Source: an uncultured Pseudomonadota bacterium (GTDB lineage: Bacteria > Myxococcota_A > Polyangia > HGW-17). From it: a stretch of 20,661 bases of DNA. Made by a program: the position numbers and the translations under genes. The stretch is from contig CALKWH010000371.1 of NCBI GenBank assembly GCA_938004375.1, forward strand, positions 1 through 20,661. Direction: 5' to 3'. The notes beneath the pieces were generated by a model, which saw only the letters and a list, made by a program, of their open reading frames with translations, had not been told where the DNA came from and did not search any database. Shown here in pieces: positions 8,980-16,460 of the stretch; position 1 is the first letter of the stretch; each line of letters opens with the position of its first letter.

Positions 8980-9072
8980 CGATTTCGATTTCGATTTCGA
9001 CCTTGAGAAATCCAGGAACTTTGGAAAACTGAGGTTCCTTTCCAGTCCAAATCGAAATCGAAATCGAAATCG
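8980..9072. repeat. Inverted repeat of CGATTT hexamers, 21-bp arms
   Basis: The left arm at 8980-9000 is three and a half copies of CGATTT. The right arm at 9052-9072 is its exact reverse complement over 21 bases, and the arms are separated by 51 bases. Inside, AGGAAC (9014-9019) pairs with GTTCCT (9034-9039), so a two-part hairpin is possible. No T-run follows, so it is not a standard intrinsic terminator. It lies downstream of the kinase and upstream of gsk. Confidence 0.85.
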
Positions 9073-9085
9073 GGATCGGTCCAAA

Positions 9086-9103
9086 CGGTGACGGTGACGG
9101 TGG
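9086..9103 (+). repeat. Three tandem CGGTGA/G hexamers
   Basis: CGGTGA occurs twice and CGGTGG once in direct tandem, beginning 13 bases after the right arm of the inverted repeat. A short simple repeat; no function is inferred. Confidence 0.7.
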
Positions 9104-9150
9104 ATGCTACGCAAAGTAGACTGTGATTCAGAACTCGACTGCCCTGCTAC

Positions 9151-12100
9151 CTACGCCTTGTCCAGAAGGCGACGGGCACGGGAGAGTCCGGCGCCGTAGC
9201 CGATACGCATGGCGAGGGCGAGGGCCTCCTCGGCGCGCCGCCGTCGGCTGTCGGCGTCGAGCTCGGCGAGCAGGAGCAGGTCGTCGATCAGGCCGTGGCG
9301 GTCGCCGGTGGCTCCGTGGCACTCGACCGCGCGTTCGAGGTGGGAGAGGGTCGCCCGGGTGTCGTTCATCGAGCGCTGGATGCGGGCGGACTCCTCGTGG
9401 AAACGGGCCTGACCCAGGCGGTCTCCCGACCGCTCGAGGCGGGCGAGGGCCTCGCGGCAGGTCTCCAGCGCCAGCTCGGACTTGGAGCTGAGGAACTCGC
9501 AGCGGGCCAGGCAGAGGCGCAGGCGCCAGAGGTTGTCCGGCGCGTTGCGGTCGTCCTCCAGGCGCCACAGCGCGTGGCGCACCTGGGCGATGCCGCGCTC
9601 GTACTGGCCGGTGGCGAGCGCGATCTGGCCGTAGTCGAGGAAGACGCGGAACAGCAGGCGCGGGTCGGTGAAGCGGTTGGCGAGCAGGATGGCCTGCTGG
9701 GCCTGGCCCTCGGCGTACTCCGGGGCCGTCTCGAGGAGGCAGCGGGCGAGGGAGGCCAGAAGCGGCGGGGTCGCCTCGTCCTCCTCGCGGCAGTGGACGA
9801 GGGACTCGCGCAGCACCCGCTCCCCTTCCACCGGGGCGCCGATGTACCGCAGCATGTCCCCGTAGCGGTTGCAGATCCGCAGGTGGTCGGGGATCCGTCG
9901 CGAGCCCTTCAGGGTGGTCTGCGCGGAGAGGTCGTGGGCCTTTTTCAGGAAGTGCTGGGCCGCGTGGTCGTCGAAGAGCGACTCGGCCAGCTCGCCGGCA
10001 GCCTCGAGGTAGGGGATGGCGTCGTCGGGCTGGTCGGCCTGGAGCGCGCAGTGGGCGAGGATGCGCGGATCCGGCGAGGTGTCGCGCAGGTGCTCGAACA
10101 GGACCCGGTACATCTGGGCGCGAAGGGGCGCCGCGATCTCGGAGAGCACGACCCGGGTCAGCAGCGGGTACGTGAGGAAGAGCTCGTCCTCGTGGACGTG
10201 CAGGAAGCCGCCGGCGACGCACTCGGGGATGGCGTCGATGGAGCTGCGTTCGAGGAAGCCGGACTCGCGGGCGAACTGGCCCGGCATGCGGCCGCCGGTG
10301 ACGGCCACCCACTGCAGCACCCGTCGGTGGGCCGGTCGCAGGGTGCCCACGCGTCGGTAGGCGAGCTCGGTCAGCGTGCTCCCCGGCTCGTTGACGCCCT
10401 CCCAGATCAGGCGCAGCCCTTCGATCAGGTGCAGCGGCAGGCCGGTGGCGTTGATCAGCAGGTCCTCGTCGGGGAACGGGCGATCCACGCCGTTGTGGAG
10501 CAGCACGTCCCGGGCGAACTGCTGCGCGCAGCGGCCGTCGAGGCGGTCCAGGCGCAGGTGCAGCACCGCCTTGGAATAGACGGGATCGGGATCCACCAGC
10601 GGCGTCCGGCCGGTCACGATCAGGTGCAGCCGATCGTCCTGTACCAGCCCCACCAGGTGTTCGATTACGCGTCTCGAGGCCCAGTCGAGGTCCTCGAGGT
10701 CCTCGAACACCAGCAGCGTGCGGCGCGCCCGGGTGGCGGCGTAGAGCAGCCGGGCCACCGAGGCGATGAGCTCGCGGCGTCGTACGCGGTGCTCCAGGTG
10801 GGGCGGCGCCGGTTCGAAACAGAACAGGTGCCGCGCCGCGGCCAGCTCGGCGGGGTCGGCCTCGAGACGGCGGCAGGCCTCCTCGACGTCGCGCCGGTCT
10901 GGCTCGGCGGGCAGGCCGGCGAGCCGCGCGAAGAGATCGGCCACCGGCTGCCAGGAGCGGCGGAACCCTTCCCCCTCGGGGAACACGCGCAGGATCCGCG
11001 TCTCGGTGGTGGCCACGCCGGCGAGGGCCTGGTTCACCAGCGCGCTCTTGCCCACGCCGGGCTCGCCGGTGATCTCCAGGCACACCGCGTCGCGATCGAG
11101 GAACACCTGGATGAAGGTGAGCTCGCGCTTGCGCCCGAAGAAGGGGACCGTGAAGGTGCTCTGCCGCTTGCGGCGGATCTGGTGCGCGGTGTTCTCGGCC
11201 TCGACGTCGGTCACGCCGGTCTCGGGGTGTTCGGTGGTGTACTCGGCGGGGTTGCAGTCCACGGTCACGTTGCCGGCGCCATGATGGGCGGGGCCGCGGG
11301 GATGGGTGCTCATCAGCAGGTCGGGATCGATCATGTCCTGGGTCACGAAGACGGTCTCGTCGGGCAGTCCGCGGGAGGCCTCGAGGAAGGCCACGCACAG
11401 GTCCGAGGCCGAACCGTAGCGCTCCAGCGGCTTCTTGCGCAGGCAGCGCATGACCACCTCGCAGATGGCCTCCGGGATGTTCGGGTTGAACTGGCGGATG
11501 GGGATCGCCTCCTGCAGCAGGTGATAGGCGACGACCTCGGGGATGAGCGATCCCACGATGGGATAGTTGCCGCACAGGCACTTGTAGAGGATGACGCCCA
11601 GGCTGTAGAGGTCGGAGAGGTGGGTGACCTGGTAGTTCTGCGCCAGGGCCTGCTCCGGGCTCATGTAGACGGGCGTTCCCAGCACCGCCCCCGTCGAGGT
11701 CAGTTGCTCCCCGTCTTCCCCCGTGTTCGGGATCTTGGCGATGCCGAAATCGAGGATCTTGACGACCATGCGCGCGCCGCGGTGCGCGAGGAACAGGTTG
11801 CTGGGCTTGAGATCCCGGTGGATGATGCCGTTGCGGTGCACCACCTCGAGGGCGTCGCACACCTGCGCGAGGACGTCGCGGATCTCGCCCAGGGTGACCT
11901 GGCCCCGCTTGATGCGCTGCGAGAGCGTCTCGCCCTGGAGGTACTCCATGGTGTAGTACAGGCGCCCGTCCTCGAGGGTCCCGTAGTCGAACATCTCGAT
12001 GATGTTCGGGTGCTCGAGCTGGCCGATGGCGCGGGCCTCGAGCATGAAGCGCTCGACCATGCCGCGGTCGTCGGTGAGGTGCCCCGCGAGGATCTTGATC

Positions 12101-12216
12101 GCCAGGCGTTTGCCGATGGCGTTGTGGACCGCGAGGTACACCGTTCCCATGGCGCCGGTGCCCAGGCGCTTCTGGATCAGGTAATTGCCGATGGTGGTTC
12201 CCTCGAGGTCCGTCAT
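9151..12216 (-). CDS. Ser/Thr kinase-ATPase-helical repeat regulator
   Basis: This 1021-aa cytoplasmic signalling protein joins a eukaryote-type Ser/Thr kinase to a nucleotide-binding ATPase and a long helical C-terminus. Kinase features are the glycine loop GTGAMG (19-24), K41 in LAIKIL, E60, HRDLKPSN (133-140, catalytic D135), DFG (156-158) and SPE (186-188). All are intact, so activity is expected. After a linker, FFGRKREL starts an AAA/STAND-type module with Walker A GEPGVGKS (384-391) and Walker B LLVFED (501-506). The remaining 450 residues are helical and TPR-like, as in PknK/MalT-type regulators and many myxobacterial kinases. No membrane segment is seen, so the input is probably intracellular. 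The ATG at 12216 has only a weak AGGGA site but begins directly before the kinase fold (NYLIQKRLGTG). The partner is unknown; the LuxR pair lies just upstream on the same strand. Confidence 0.95.
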   Translation of the reverse strand: MTDLEGTTIGNYLIQKRLGTGAMGTVYLAVHNAIGKRLAIKILAGHLTDDRGMVERFMLEARAIGQLEHPNIIEMFDYGTLEDGRLYYTMEYLQGETLSQRIKRGQVTLGEIRDVLAQVCDALEVVHRNGIIHRDLKPSNLFLAHRGARMVVKILDFGIAKIPNTGEDGEQLTSTGAVLGTPVYMSPEQALAQNYQVTHLSDLYSLGVILYKCLCGNYPIVGSLIPEVVAYHLLQEAIPIRQFNPNIPEAICEVVMRCLRKKPLERYGSASDLCVAFLEASRGLPDETVFVTQDMIDPDLLMSTHPRGPAHHGAGNVTVDCNPAEYTTEHPETGVTDVEAENTAHQIRRKRQSTFTVPFFGRKRELTFIQVFLDRDAVCLEITGEPGVGKSALVNQALAGVATTETRILRVFPEGEGFRRSWQPVADLFARLAGLPAEPDRRDVEEACRRLEADPAELAAARHLFCFEPAPPHLEHRVRRRELIASVARLLYAATRARRTLLVFEDLEDLDWASRRVIEHLVGLVQDDRLHLIVTGRTPLVDPDPVYSKAVLHLRLDRLDGRCAQQFARDVLLHNGVDRPFPDEDLLINATGLPLHLIEGLRLIWEGVNEPGSTLTELAYRRVGTLRPAHRRVLQWVAVTGGRMPGQFARESGFLERSSIDAIPECVAGGFLHVHEDELFLTYPLLTRVVLSEIAAPLRAQMYRVLFEHLRDTSPDPRILAHCALQADQPDDAIPYLEAAGELAESLFDDHAAQHFLKKAHDLSAQTTLKGSRRIPDHLRICNRYGDMLRYIGAPVEGERVLRESLVHCREEDEATPPLLASLARCLLETAPEYAEGQAQQAILLANRFTDPRLLFRVFLDYGQIALATGQYERGIAQVRHALWRLEDDRNAPDNLWRLRLCLARCEFLSSKSELALETCREALARLERSGDRLGQARFHEESARIQRSMNDTRATLSHLERAVECHGATGDRHGLIDDLLLLAELDADSRRRRAEEALALAMRIGYGAGLSRARRLLDKA

Positions 12217-12245
12217 GCAGCGCGCGGTCCCTGGTGCGCAACCGA

Positions 12246-12319
12246 CCGTTCAGGATAGAATTTTTCGAACGGACGATGTTTTTCGGAACTTCATCAGCGT
12301 AGTCCTTCCGTTGGACGGA
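12246..12319. promoter_or_regulatory. Clustered CCGTT dyads upstream of the kinase
   Basis: CCGTTC (12246-12251) faces GAACGG (12267-12272) across 15 bases. A second dyad, TCCGT-TGG-ACGGA, lies at 12307-12319. The four related half-sites are in the 166-base gap between the kinase start and the end of the LuxR pair, so they could be regulator sites for the kinase gene. There is no direct proof. Confidence 0.3.
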
Positions 12320-12382
12320 TTCAAGAGGCGAATTTGATAAAAATGATTTTGACGATCGGGGGTGGGGTCAGGGGGCGAAGGA

Positions 12383-13381
12383 TTACGACCGCAGGGCCTT
12401 CATCAACTCGACGCGGGTGGATACGCCGAACTGCGCGTAGATGGCCTTGAGGTGTGAGCGCACGGTCTCCGGGCTCATGGCCAGGGTGGAGGCGGCCTCG
12501 GCGATGGTGGCGCCCTCTACGAGCGCCAAGGCCACGGCGCGCTGGCGTTCGGAGAGACGGGCCAGCGCCGGGATCGACTGCGCCGCGGTGGGCACCACCC
12601 GAGCGTGGATGCTCTCGCCGTCTTTTCCCACCAGCCGGGTGAGCGTGACCGCGTGACGGCGCACGAACGTCTCGCGGGACGCCTCGGTGCCCTTCGCGAA
12701 GTCCCGGGCTGCCGCGCGCAGATCCGCGCAGACGTGGTCCTCGCGGAACCACGCGGGGGCGTCGGCCGAGGCCTGCACCACGCGGCCCTCGTGGTCGAGC
12801 ACGCCCACGGCGCCGCCGGCGGGGATGCGCCAGGGGCCGAACGTCAGCGCCGCCGTGAACAACTCCGTGAGCCGCGCCTCGTGGGCCTTCACGTGGTCGA
12901 GATCCCGGCGCGAGAACGACGGTTGATCCAGCGACCGGTACACGCCGCCCCATCCGACGCATTGGCCGTCGAGGAAGAAGTAGCTGCCGATGATGGAGCG
13001 GATGCGCATGGGCTCCAGAAAAAACGAGTAGAATCGGACTGATCTGGCCCACTCGGCCTCGCCGATGCTGAAGCCCCCGGTGTCGAAGTAGGGGTTGTCC
13101 AGCACGCAGTCTCCGGTGTCGCCGTCCAAGGGGGCCGACAGATCCTCCATGCAATTGAACGTGAAACTGTGAAAATAGTCGACCAGGACCTTCGGGCCGA
13201 AGCCGTCCATCTCCACCGTGTACGTCTTCCCCTGGTGTACCAATATGCCGTAACTGAGCCCCATCTGCGCGTCGGCCAGCTCCCCGATCAGCCGCACCAG
13301 CTCCAGGCGCGCCTGCATGGGGTGCTTTTCCACGTTGGCTGCGATCCGGTCGAGGCGTTCGTTCACGTCCTTGGGTTTCAT
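12383..13381 (-). CDS. LuxR/GerE regulator, second tandem copy
   Basis: This 332-aa cytoplasmic transcription regulator starts at 13381 with AGGAGA close upstream, and its ATG overlaps the stop of the preceding copy (ATGA). A longer open frame running to 14080 is only the antisense-shifted reading of the first copy and is rejected. Residues about 273-330 are a GerE-type helix-turn-helix: LSERQRAVALALVEG, then IAEAASTLAMSPETVRSHLKAIYAQFGVSTRVELMKAL. The rest is a non-receiver sensory region that may be GAF/PAS-like (VLDHEGRVVQASADAPAWF). There is no phospho-acceptor receiver domain and no acyl-homoserine-lactone-binding signature that I can see. Compared with the first copy, residues 1-42 and 160-332 are close to identical while 43-120 differ strongly, with changed lengths. 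The ligand is unknown. Confidence 0.9.
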   Translation of the reverse strand: MKPKDVNERLDRIAANVEKHPMQARLELVRLIGELADAQMGLSYGILVHQGKTYTVEMDGFGPKVLVDYFHSFTFNCMEDLSAPLDGDTGDCVLDNPYFDTGGFSIGEAEWARSVRFYSFFLEPMRIRSIIGSYFFLDGQCVGWGGVYRSLDQPSFSRRDLDHVKAHEARLTELFTAALTFGPWRIPAGGAVGVLDHEGRVVQASADAPAWFREDHVCADLRAAARDFAKGTEASRETFVRRHAVTLTRLVGKDGESIHARVVPTAAQSIPALARLSERQRAVALALVEGATIAEAASTLAMSPETVRSHLKAIYAQFGVSTRVELMKALRS

Positions 13382-14406
13382 GGTCTCTCCTGGCGGCGCG
13401 CCGGGGCGCCATCGTTCCGCAGCGCCTTCATCAGTTCGACGCGGGTGGACACGCCGAACTGCGCGTAGATGGCCTTGAGGTGCGAGCGCACGGTCTCCGG
13501 GCTCATGGCCAGGGCCCGGGCGGCCTCGGCGATGGTGGCGCCCTCGACGAGGGCGAGGGCCACGGCACGCTGGCGGTCGGTGAGCGAGACAATTCGCGGG
13601 ATGGGCTGGGCGCCGGTGGGCACCACCCGGGCGTGGATGCTCTCGCCGTCTTTTCCCACCAGCCGCGTGAGCGTGACCGCATGACGGCGCACGAAGAGCT
13701 CGCGGCGGGGCTCGCAAGACCGGGCGAAGTCCCGGGCGGCCTCGCGCAGATCCGCGCAGACGTGGTCCTCGCGGAACCACGTGGGGGCATCGGCCGAGGC
13801 CTGCACCACGCGGCCCTCGTGGTCGAGCACGCCCACCGCGCCACCGGCGGGGATGCGCCAGCGCCCGAACGCGAAGGTCGCGGTGAACGACTCCGTGAGC
13901 CGCGCCTCGTGGGCCTTCACGCGCTCGAGGTCCCGGCGCGAGAACGACGGTTGATCCATTGCGCGATAGACGCCGCCCCACCCGACGCACTTGCCGTCGA
14001 TGAAGAAGTAGCTGCCCAAAAGCGACCGGATACGCCAGGGCTCGAAGAAGATGCGGTACACGTTCAGGTCCTTCACCCACGCAGTCTCGCCGAAGGTGAA
14101 GCCCGGCTCGAAGTAGGGGTTGTCGAGCAGGACGTCGCCGGGCGTGCCGTCCGTCTTGTCCATCAGTTCCTCGATGCTGGTGCCGCTGTGCCCGTGCACG
14201 GCCGCCACGTAATCCGGGGCGCCGAAGCCGTCCATGTCCACGCTGTAGCCCACCCCGTCGAGCATGACGATGGCGTAGACCAGCCCCATCTGGGCGTCAG
14301 CCAGCTCCCCGACCAGCCGCAACAACTCCACGCGCGCCTGCATGGGGTGTCTTTCCACGGTGGCTGCGATCCGGTCGAGGCGTTCGTTCACGTCTTTGGG
14401 TTTCAT
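13378..14406 (-). CDS. LuxR/GerE regulator, first tandem copy
   Basis: This 342-aa paralogue of the next gene has the same start, MKPKDVNERLDRIAA, and the same GerE helix-turn-helix near the C-terminus (LTDRQRAVALALVEG through STRVELMKAL). It carries an extra tail, NDGAPARRQERP, and the DNA for that tail also holds the ribosome site of the downstream copy. The ATG at 14406 has only a weak upstream purine stretch. The N-terminal two thirds are probably a ligand- or redox-sensing region: IPAGGAVGVLDHEGRVVQASADAP is shared with the paralogue, whereas residues 43-120 are mostly private. The two genes form a coupled operon read away from the AT-rich region at 14407-14687, which also separates them from the divergent lipoprotein genes. 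They may regulate those genes, but only position suggests it. Confidence 0.9.
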   Translation of the reverse strand: MKPKDVNERLDRIAATVERHPMQARVELLRLVGELADAQMGLVYAIVMLDGVGYSVDMDGFGAPDYVAAVHGHSGTSIEELMDKTDGTPGDVLLDNPYFEPGFTFGETAWVKDLNVYRIFFEPWRIRSLLGSYFFIDGKCVGWGGVYRAMDQPSFSRRDLERVKAHEARLTESFTATFAFGRWRIPAGGAVGVLDHEGRVVQASADAPTWFREDHVCADLREAARDFARSCEPRRELFVRRHAVTLTRLVGKDGESIHARVVPTGAQPIPRIVSLTDRQRAVALALVEGATIAEAARALAMSPETVRSHLKAIYAQFGVSTRVELMKALRNDGAPARRQERP

Positions 14407-14687
14407 GCTTCAGTCTTTCTACAAGAAGGGACGCGCAGCTCCGTGGGCTTCCCAACCCCGCCGCGCCCATTGCTTTTATCACGTTGACCGACCGGATTCA
14501 ATACGTAGGTGTTACAAAATTCACCCGTTCGGGGGATAGGAATATCTGGATTTTGCTGATAAAAATCAAAACAAGGAGATCTCGTGTGGATATGATGAAA
14601 AATAGAACACCTTAACTGAATTGATAAACTATAGAGATAATATAAAGACATTTATGCAAAAAGTTTTGAAAGGATGTAAAGATATTT
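14407..14687. other. AT-rich divergent intergenic region
   Basis: The left 100 bases are mixed in composition and the right part is markedly AT-rich. TTAACT (14612-14617) and GATAAT (14636-14641), 18 bases apart, are a weak plus-strand promoter candidate. A 14-base direct repeat, TAAAGA(C/T)ATTTATG at 14643-14656 and 14677-14690, puts an ATG in both copies; the second is the annotated start. No terminator or RNA is recognised. Confidence 0.5.
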
Positions 14688-15236
14688 ATGAAAACAAATG
14701 GAAAAAGCATGAAAATATTCATTTTCATTTTTATACTTCTGACATTGTCCGGTGTCATAACTTCATGCTCTAGTGGCGCCTGTGAAATTGAAAATAATTC
14801 CGGTTATTACAGTTGCCATCAGGATATTGCCCCTGTGGATTGTAATGTGAAGAATTTTACATATGAATTATACTCTATTTCAGCGAAGAGGGTGCATTAT
14901 CATGATGGGAAAAGTTGTAGTTCCATCGGTTATGCTCTTGAACTGTCCGCAGGATCGGAAATATTTTATGCAGACGAAGAACTGGGAGTCAGTCCCACAG
15001 GGTATTTTGGAGGCGGAAACTCAGGTGATGTAAGATATTTCGACTATACCTTTACTTGTGTTGATATCAATCAGACAAATACAATAACAATACCGTATAA
15101 AAGCGCCACCTGCCTTGAAGCAAAAAAATTTATGACAAAAACATTTACGTGCAACGAGGTCCAAAATATGGAACTTAGCCAACAACGTTGCATCAACGAG
15201 TGCAGTGCCGGGCGAGAAGATTGTTCTGAATTGTAA
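14688..15236 (+). CDS. AT-rich Cys-containing lipoprotein, unrecognised
   Basis: This 182-aa exported lipoprotein of unknown family has a signal sequence rich in Ile and Phe (FIFIFILLTLSGVITSC) ending at C27. The mature part has about a dozen Cys and a Gly-rich stretch (TGYFGGGNSGD). Two starts are possible: ATG 14688, with AGGA 13 bases upstream, or ATG 14709, preceded by GGAAAAAGC at better distance. The second gives a normal-length signal peptide starting MKIFIF. Base composition is strikingly more AT-rich than the LuxR genes before it and the lipoprotein after it, which suggests separate acquisition. It opens a plus-strand series of five exported-protein genes, 71 bases ahead of the next. 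No catalytic motif is seen. A short-lived or non-coding frame is unlikely given the clean signal peptide and double stop. Confidence 0.75.
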   Translation: MKTNGKSMKIFIFIFILLTLSGVITSCSSGACEIENNSGYYSCHQDIAPVDCNVKNFTYELYSISAKRVHYHDGKSCSSIGYALELSAGSEIFYADEELGVSPTGYFGGGNSGDVRYFDYTFTCVDINQTNTITIPYKSATCLEAKKFMTKTFTCNEVQNMELSQQRCINECSAGREDCSEL

Positions 15237-15307
15237 TAAGCCATTTTGATGTTCTGAGTGATATAAAAGCCAGGACCTTACGTTTCACGACAGGAGAGAA
15301 GAACAAA

Positions 15308-16435
15308 ATGACTCGATATTTCAAGAACGCGATTTTTTCAATAACCGTGTTGTCCATGCTTATTAGTGGGTGCATTCCTGCAGATCCCACTGCGGAACCT
15401 GGCGACGGCGTCCTGCAAGGGGTCGTCGTTAATGGTGTCACCGGAGAAAGATTGCCGGCAAGCGCGGTTTCTGTTTGGGTCGTGGTTGGAATCGACGCGC
15501 TGCGTGCTCAGCAGGCCAGGGGCGAGCGGAGCGGTGATTACGCCATCTACGGAATTCCCCAAGGCGTGACACTTCCGGTAGTGGCTTCCGCAGATGGTTT
15601 CATCATGTTGGAGGGCTACATCAACATCCCCACCGATCAAAAATATTTGATCGGAAACATCGTGTTGTATCCGGAGGGTACGCTCTCCGGAAATGTGGAA
15701 GTCTTCGTCTACGACGATCTCGGAACGCCGGTCTCGCCCGGAACGATGGTCGTCATGAGTCCGGACAGTCGATCGGTCAATGGCGTCGTGGATGACGAGT
15801 TCAACGACTCTTACATCTTGCGTTCGGTGGACAACATTCGCTACGGAGAAGTCACCGCGCTCACGGACGAGAACGGGCGGGCGGTGTTCTCCGGCGATGA
15901 TCTGGCGTTGGGCGCTCGCTATACCATCCGGGCGGTCAATGCCCTCGATCAGAACGGGATGCCGCTGCACCAAGCAGGCGACGATCTGACGATCAACATC
16001 GGGAGTGATTATTCCCAGCAGGCGTTGTTCCTGAATCATACGTCCGGTCTGCCGATCGCCAGGTGGACAAACACGGAAGACGGCTCCCTGGAAGATGAGT
16101 TGGTCGTGCTTTTCAGTTACCCGGTCAAACTTTGCGGCGATGTCCGAGACATAGACGTGTTCTTCACGGCACCCGACTTCGATGGAGACGGTCAGGTGAC
16201 GACACCGGATAACCAGACGCCCTTTGATTTGACGCTCAGTGCGGACGGCCTGGTTCTCACGGCCGGCTATGTCCCCGGCACCCAGGACTTCGATGATCCG
16301 CTCAGCGTTTTCTTCAGTGGCATCCGGGTTCAGGCTGAATTCTCCAATATCTGTCAACTCCTGAGTTCGGTGGAATTGCGTGATACGTCCTCAACGCTGG
16401 GCTCGTTGGGACTCATGGAAATCACCGTTCGATAA
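15308..16435 (+). CDS. Lipoprotein with regulatory-like beta domains
   Basis: This 375-aa exported lipoprotein has AGGAG about ten bases before the ATG. Residues 1-21 form the signal with lipobox LISGC (C22). Residues 35-120 (LQGVVVNGVTGERLPASAV, then GDYAIYGIPQGVTLPVVASADGF) match the pattern of carboxypeptidase-regulatory-like/transthyretin-type beta-sandwich domains (Pfam CarboxypepD_reg family). A second similar segment follows around residues 127-235, with TALTDENGRAVFSGDDLALG. The last part (250-375) is strand-rich with an Asp motif, DFDGDGQVTTPDNQ. Such domains usually serve as structural or binding modules at the cell surface. Only 25 bases separate it from the next gene, so co-transcription is likely. 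No enzyme active site is visible. The lipoprotein call is firm and the fold is inferred. Confidence 0.85.
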   Translation: MTRYFKNAIFSITVLSMLISGCIPADPTAEPGDGVLQGVVVNGVTGERLPASAVSVWVVVGIDALRAQQARGERSGDYAIYGIPQGVTLPVVASADGFIMLEGYINIPTDQKYLIGNIVLYPEGTLSGNVEVFVYDDLGTPVSPGTMVVMSPDSRSVNGVVDDEFNDSYILRSVDNIRYGEVTALTDENGRAVFSGDDLALGARYTIRAVNALDQNGMPLHQAGDDLTINIGSDYSQQALFLNHTSGLPIARWTNTEDGSLEDELVVLFSYPVKLCGDVRDIDVFFTAPDFDGDGQVTTPDNQTPFDLTLSADGLVLTAGYVPGTQDFDDPLSVFFSGIRVQAEFSNICQLLSSVELRDTSSTLGSLGLMEITVR

Positions 16436-16460
16436 TTGCGTGTGTATCTGAAAGGTGGAG

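Larger units (their letters stand above)
8820..9150. other. 331-base intergenic region with hexamer repeats
   Basis: Lies between the kinase stop (9151) and the gsk start (8819). It holds the gsk ribosome site, a run of eight G (8880-8887), a minus-strand TTGACA (8894-8889) without a convincing -10, the large CGATTT inverted repeat (8980-9072) and three CGGTGA/G hexamers (9086-9103). No gene or RNA is recognised. Confidence 0.7.
12383..14406 (-). repeat. Tandem gene duplication of about 1 kb
   Basis: Two direct copies (14406-13378 and 13381-12383) encode paralogous LuxR proteins. DNA identity is very high at the helix-turn-helix end and at the first 120 bases, and low in between. This fits duplication followed by divergence of one region, or by gene conversion of the ends. 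Confidence 0.9.

Noticed and set aside
8980..9072. Intrinsic terminator of the kinase gene
   Set aside because: The stem is long but AT-rich at its hexamers, the loop is 51 bases and no T-run follows in the minus direction.
7492..9114. 540-aa and 400-aa alternative frames over gsk
   Set aside because: Shadows of the gsk frame, which matches Gsk from end to end.
9128..12258. Very long alternative frames over the kinase gene (about 1037 aa minus, 987 aa plus)
   Set aside because: They are Arg/Pro-rich or Val/Gly-rich shadows of a GC-rich gene whose correct frame has a complete kinase with all catalytic motifs.
12383..14080. 565-aa single protein over the LuxR region
   Set aside because: The first part is a shifted reading of the upstream LuxR copy. 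The true gene starts at MKPKDVNERL (13381) with its own ribosome site.
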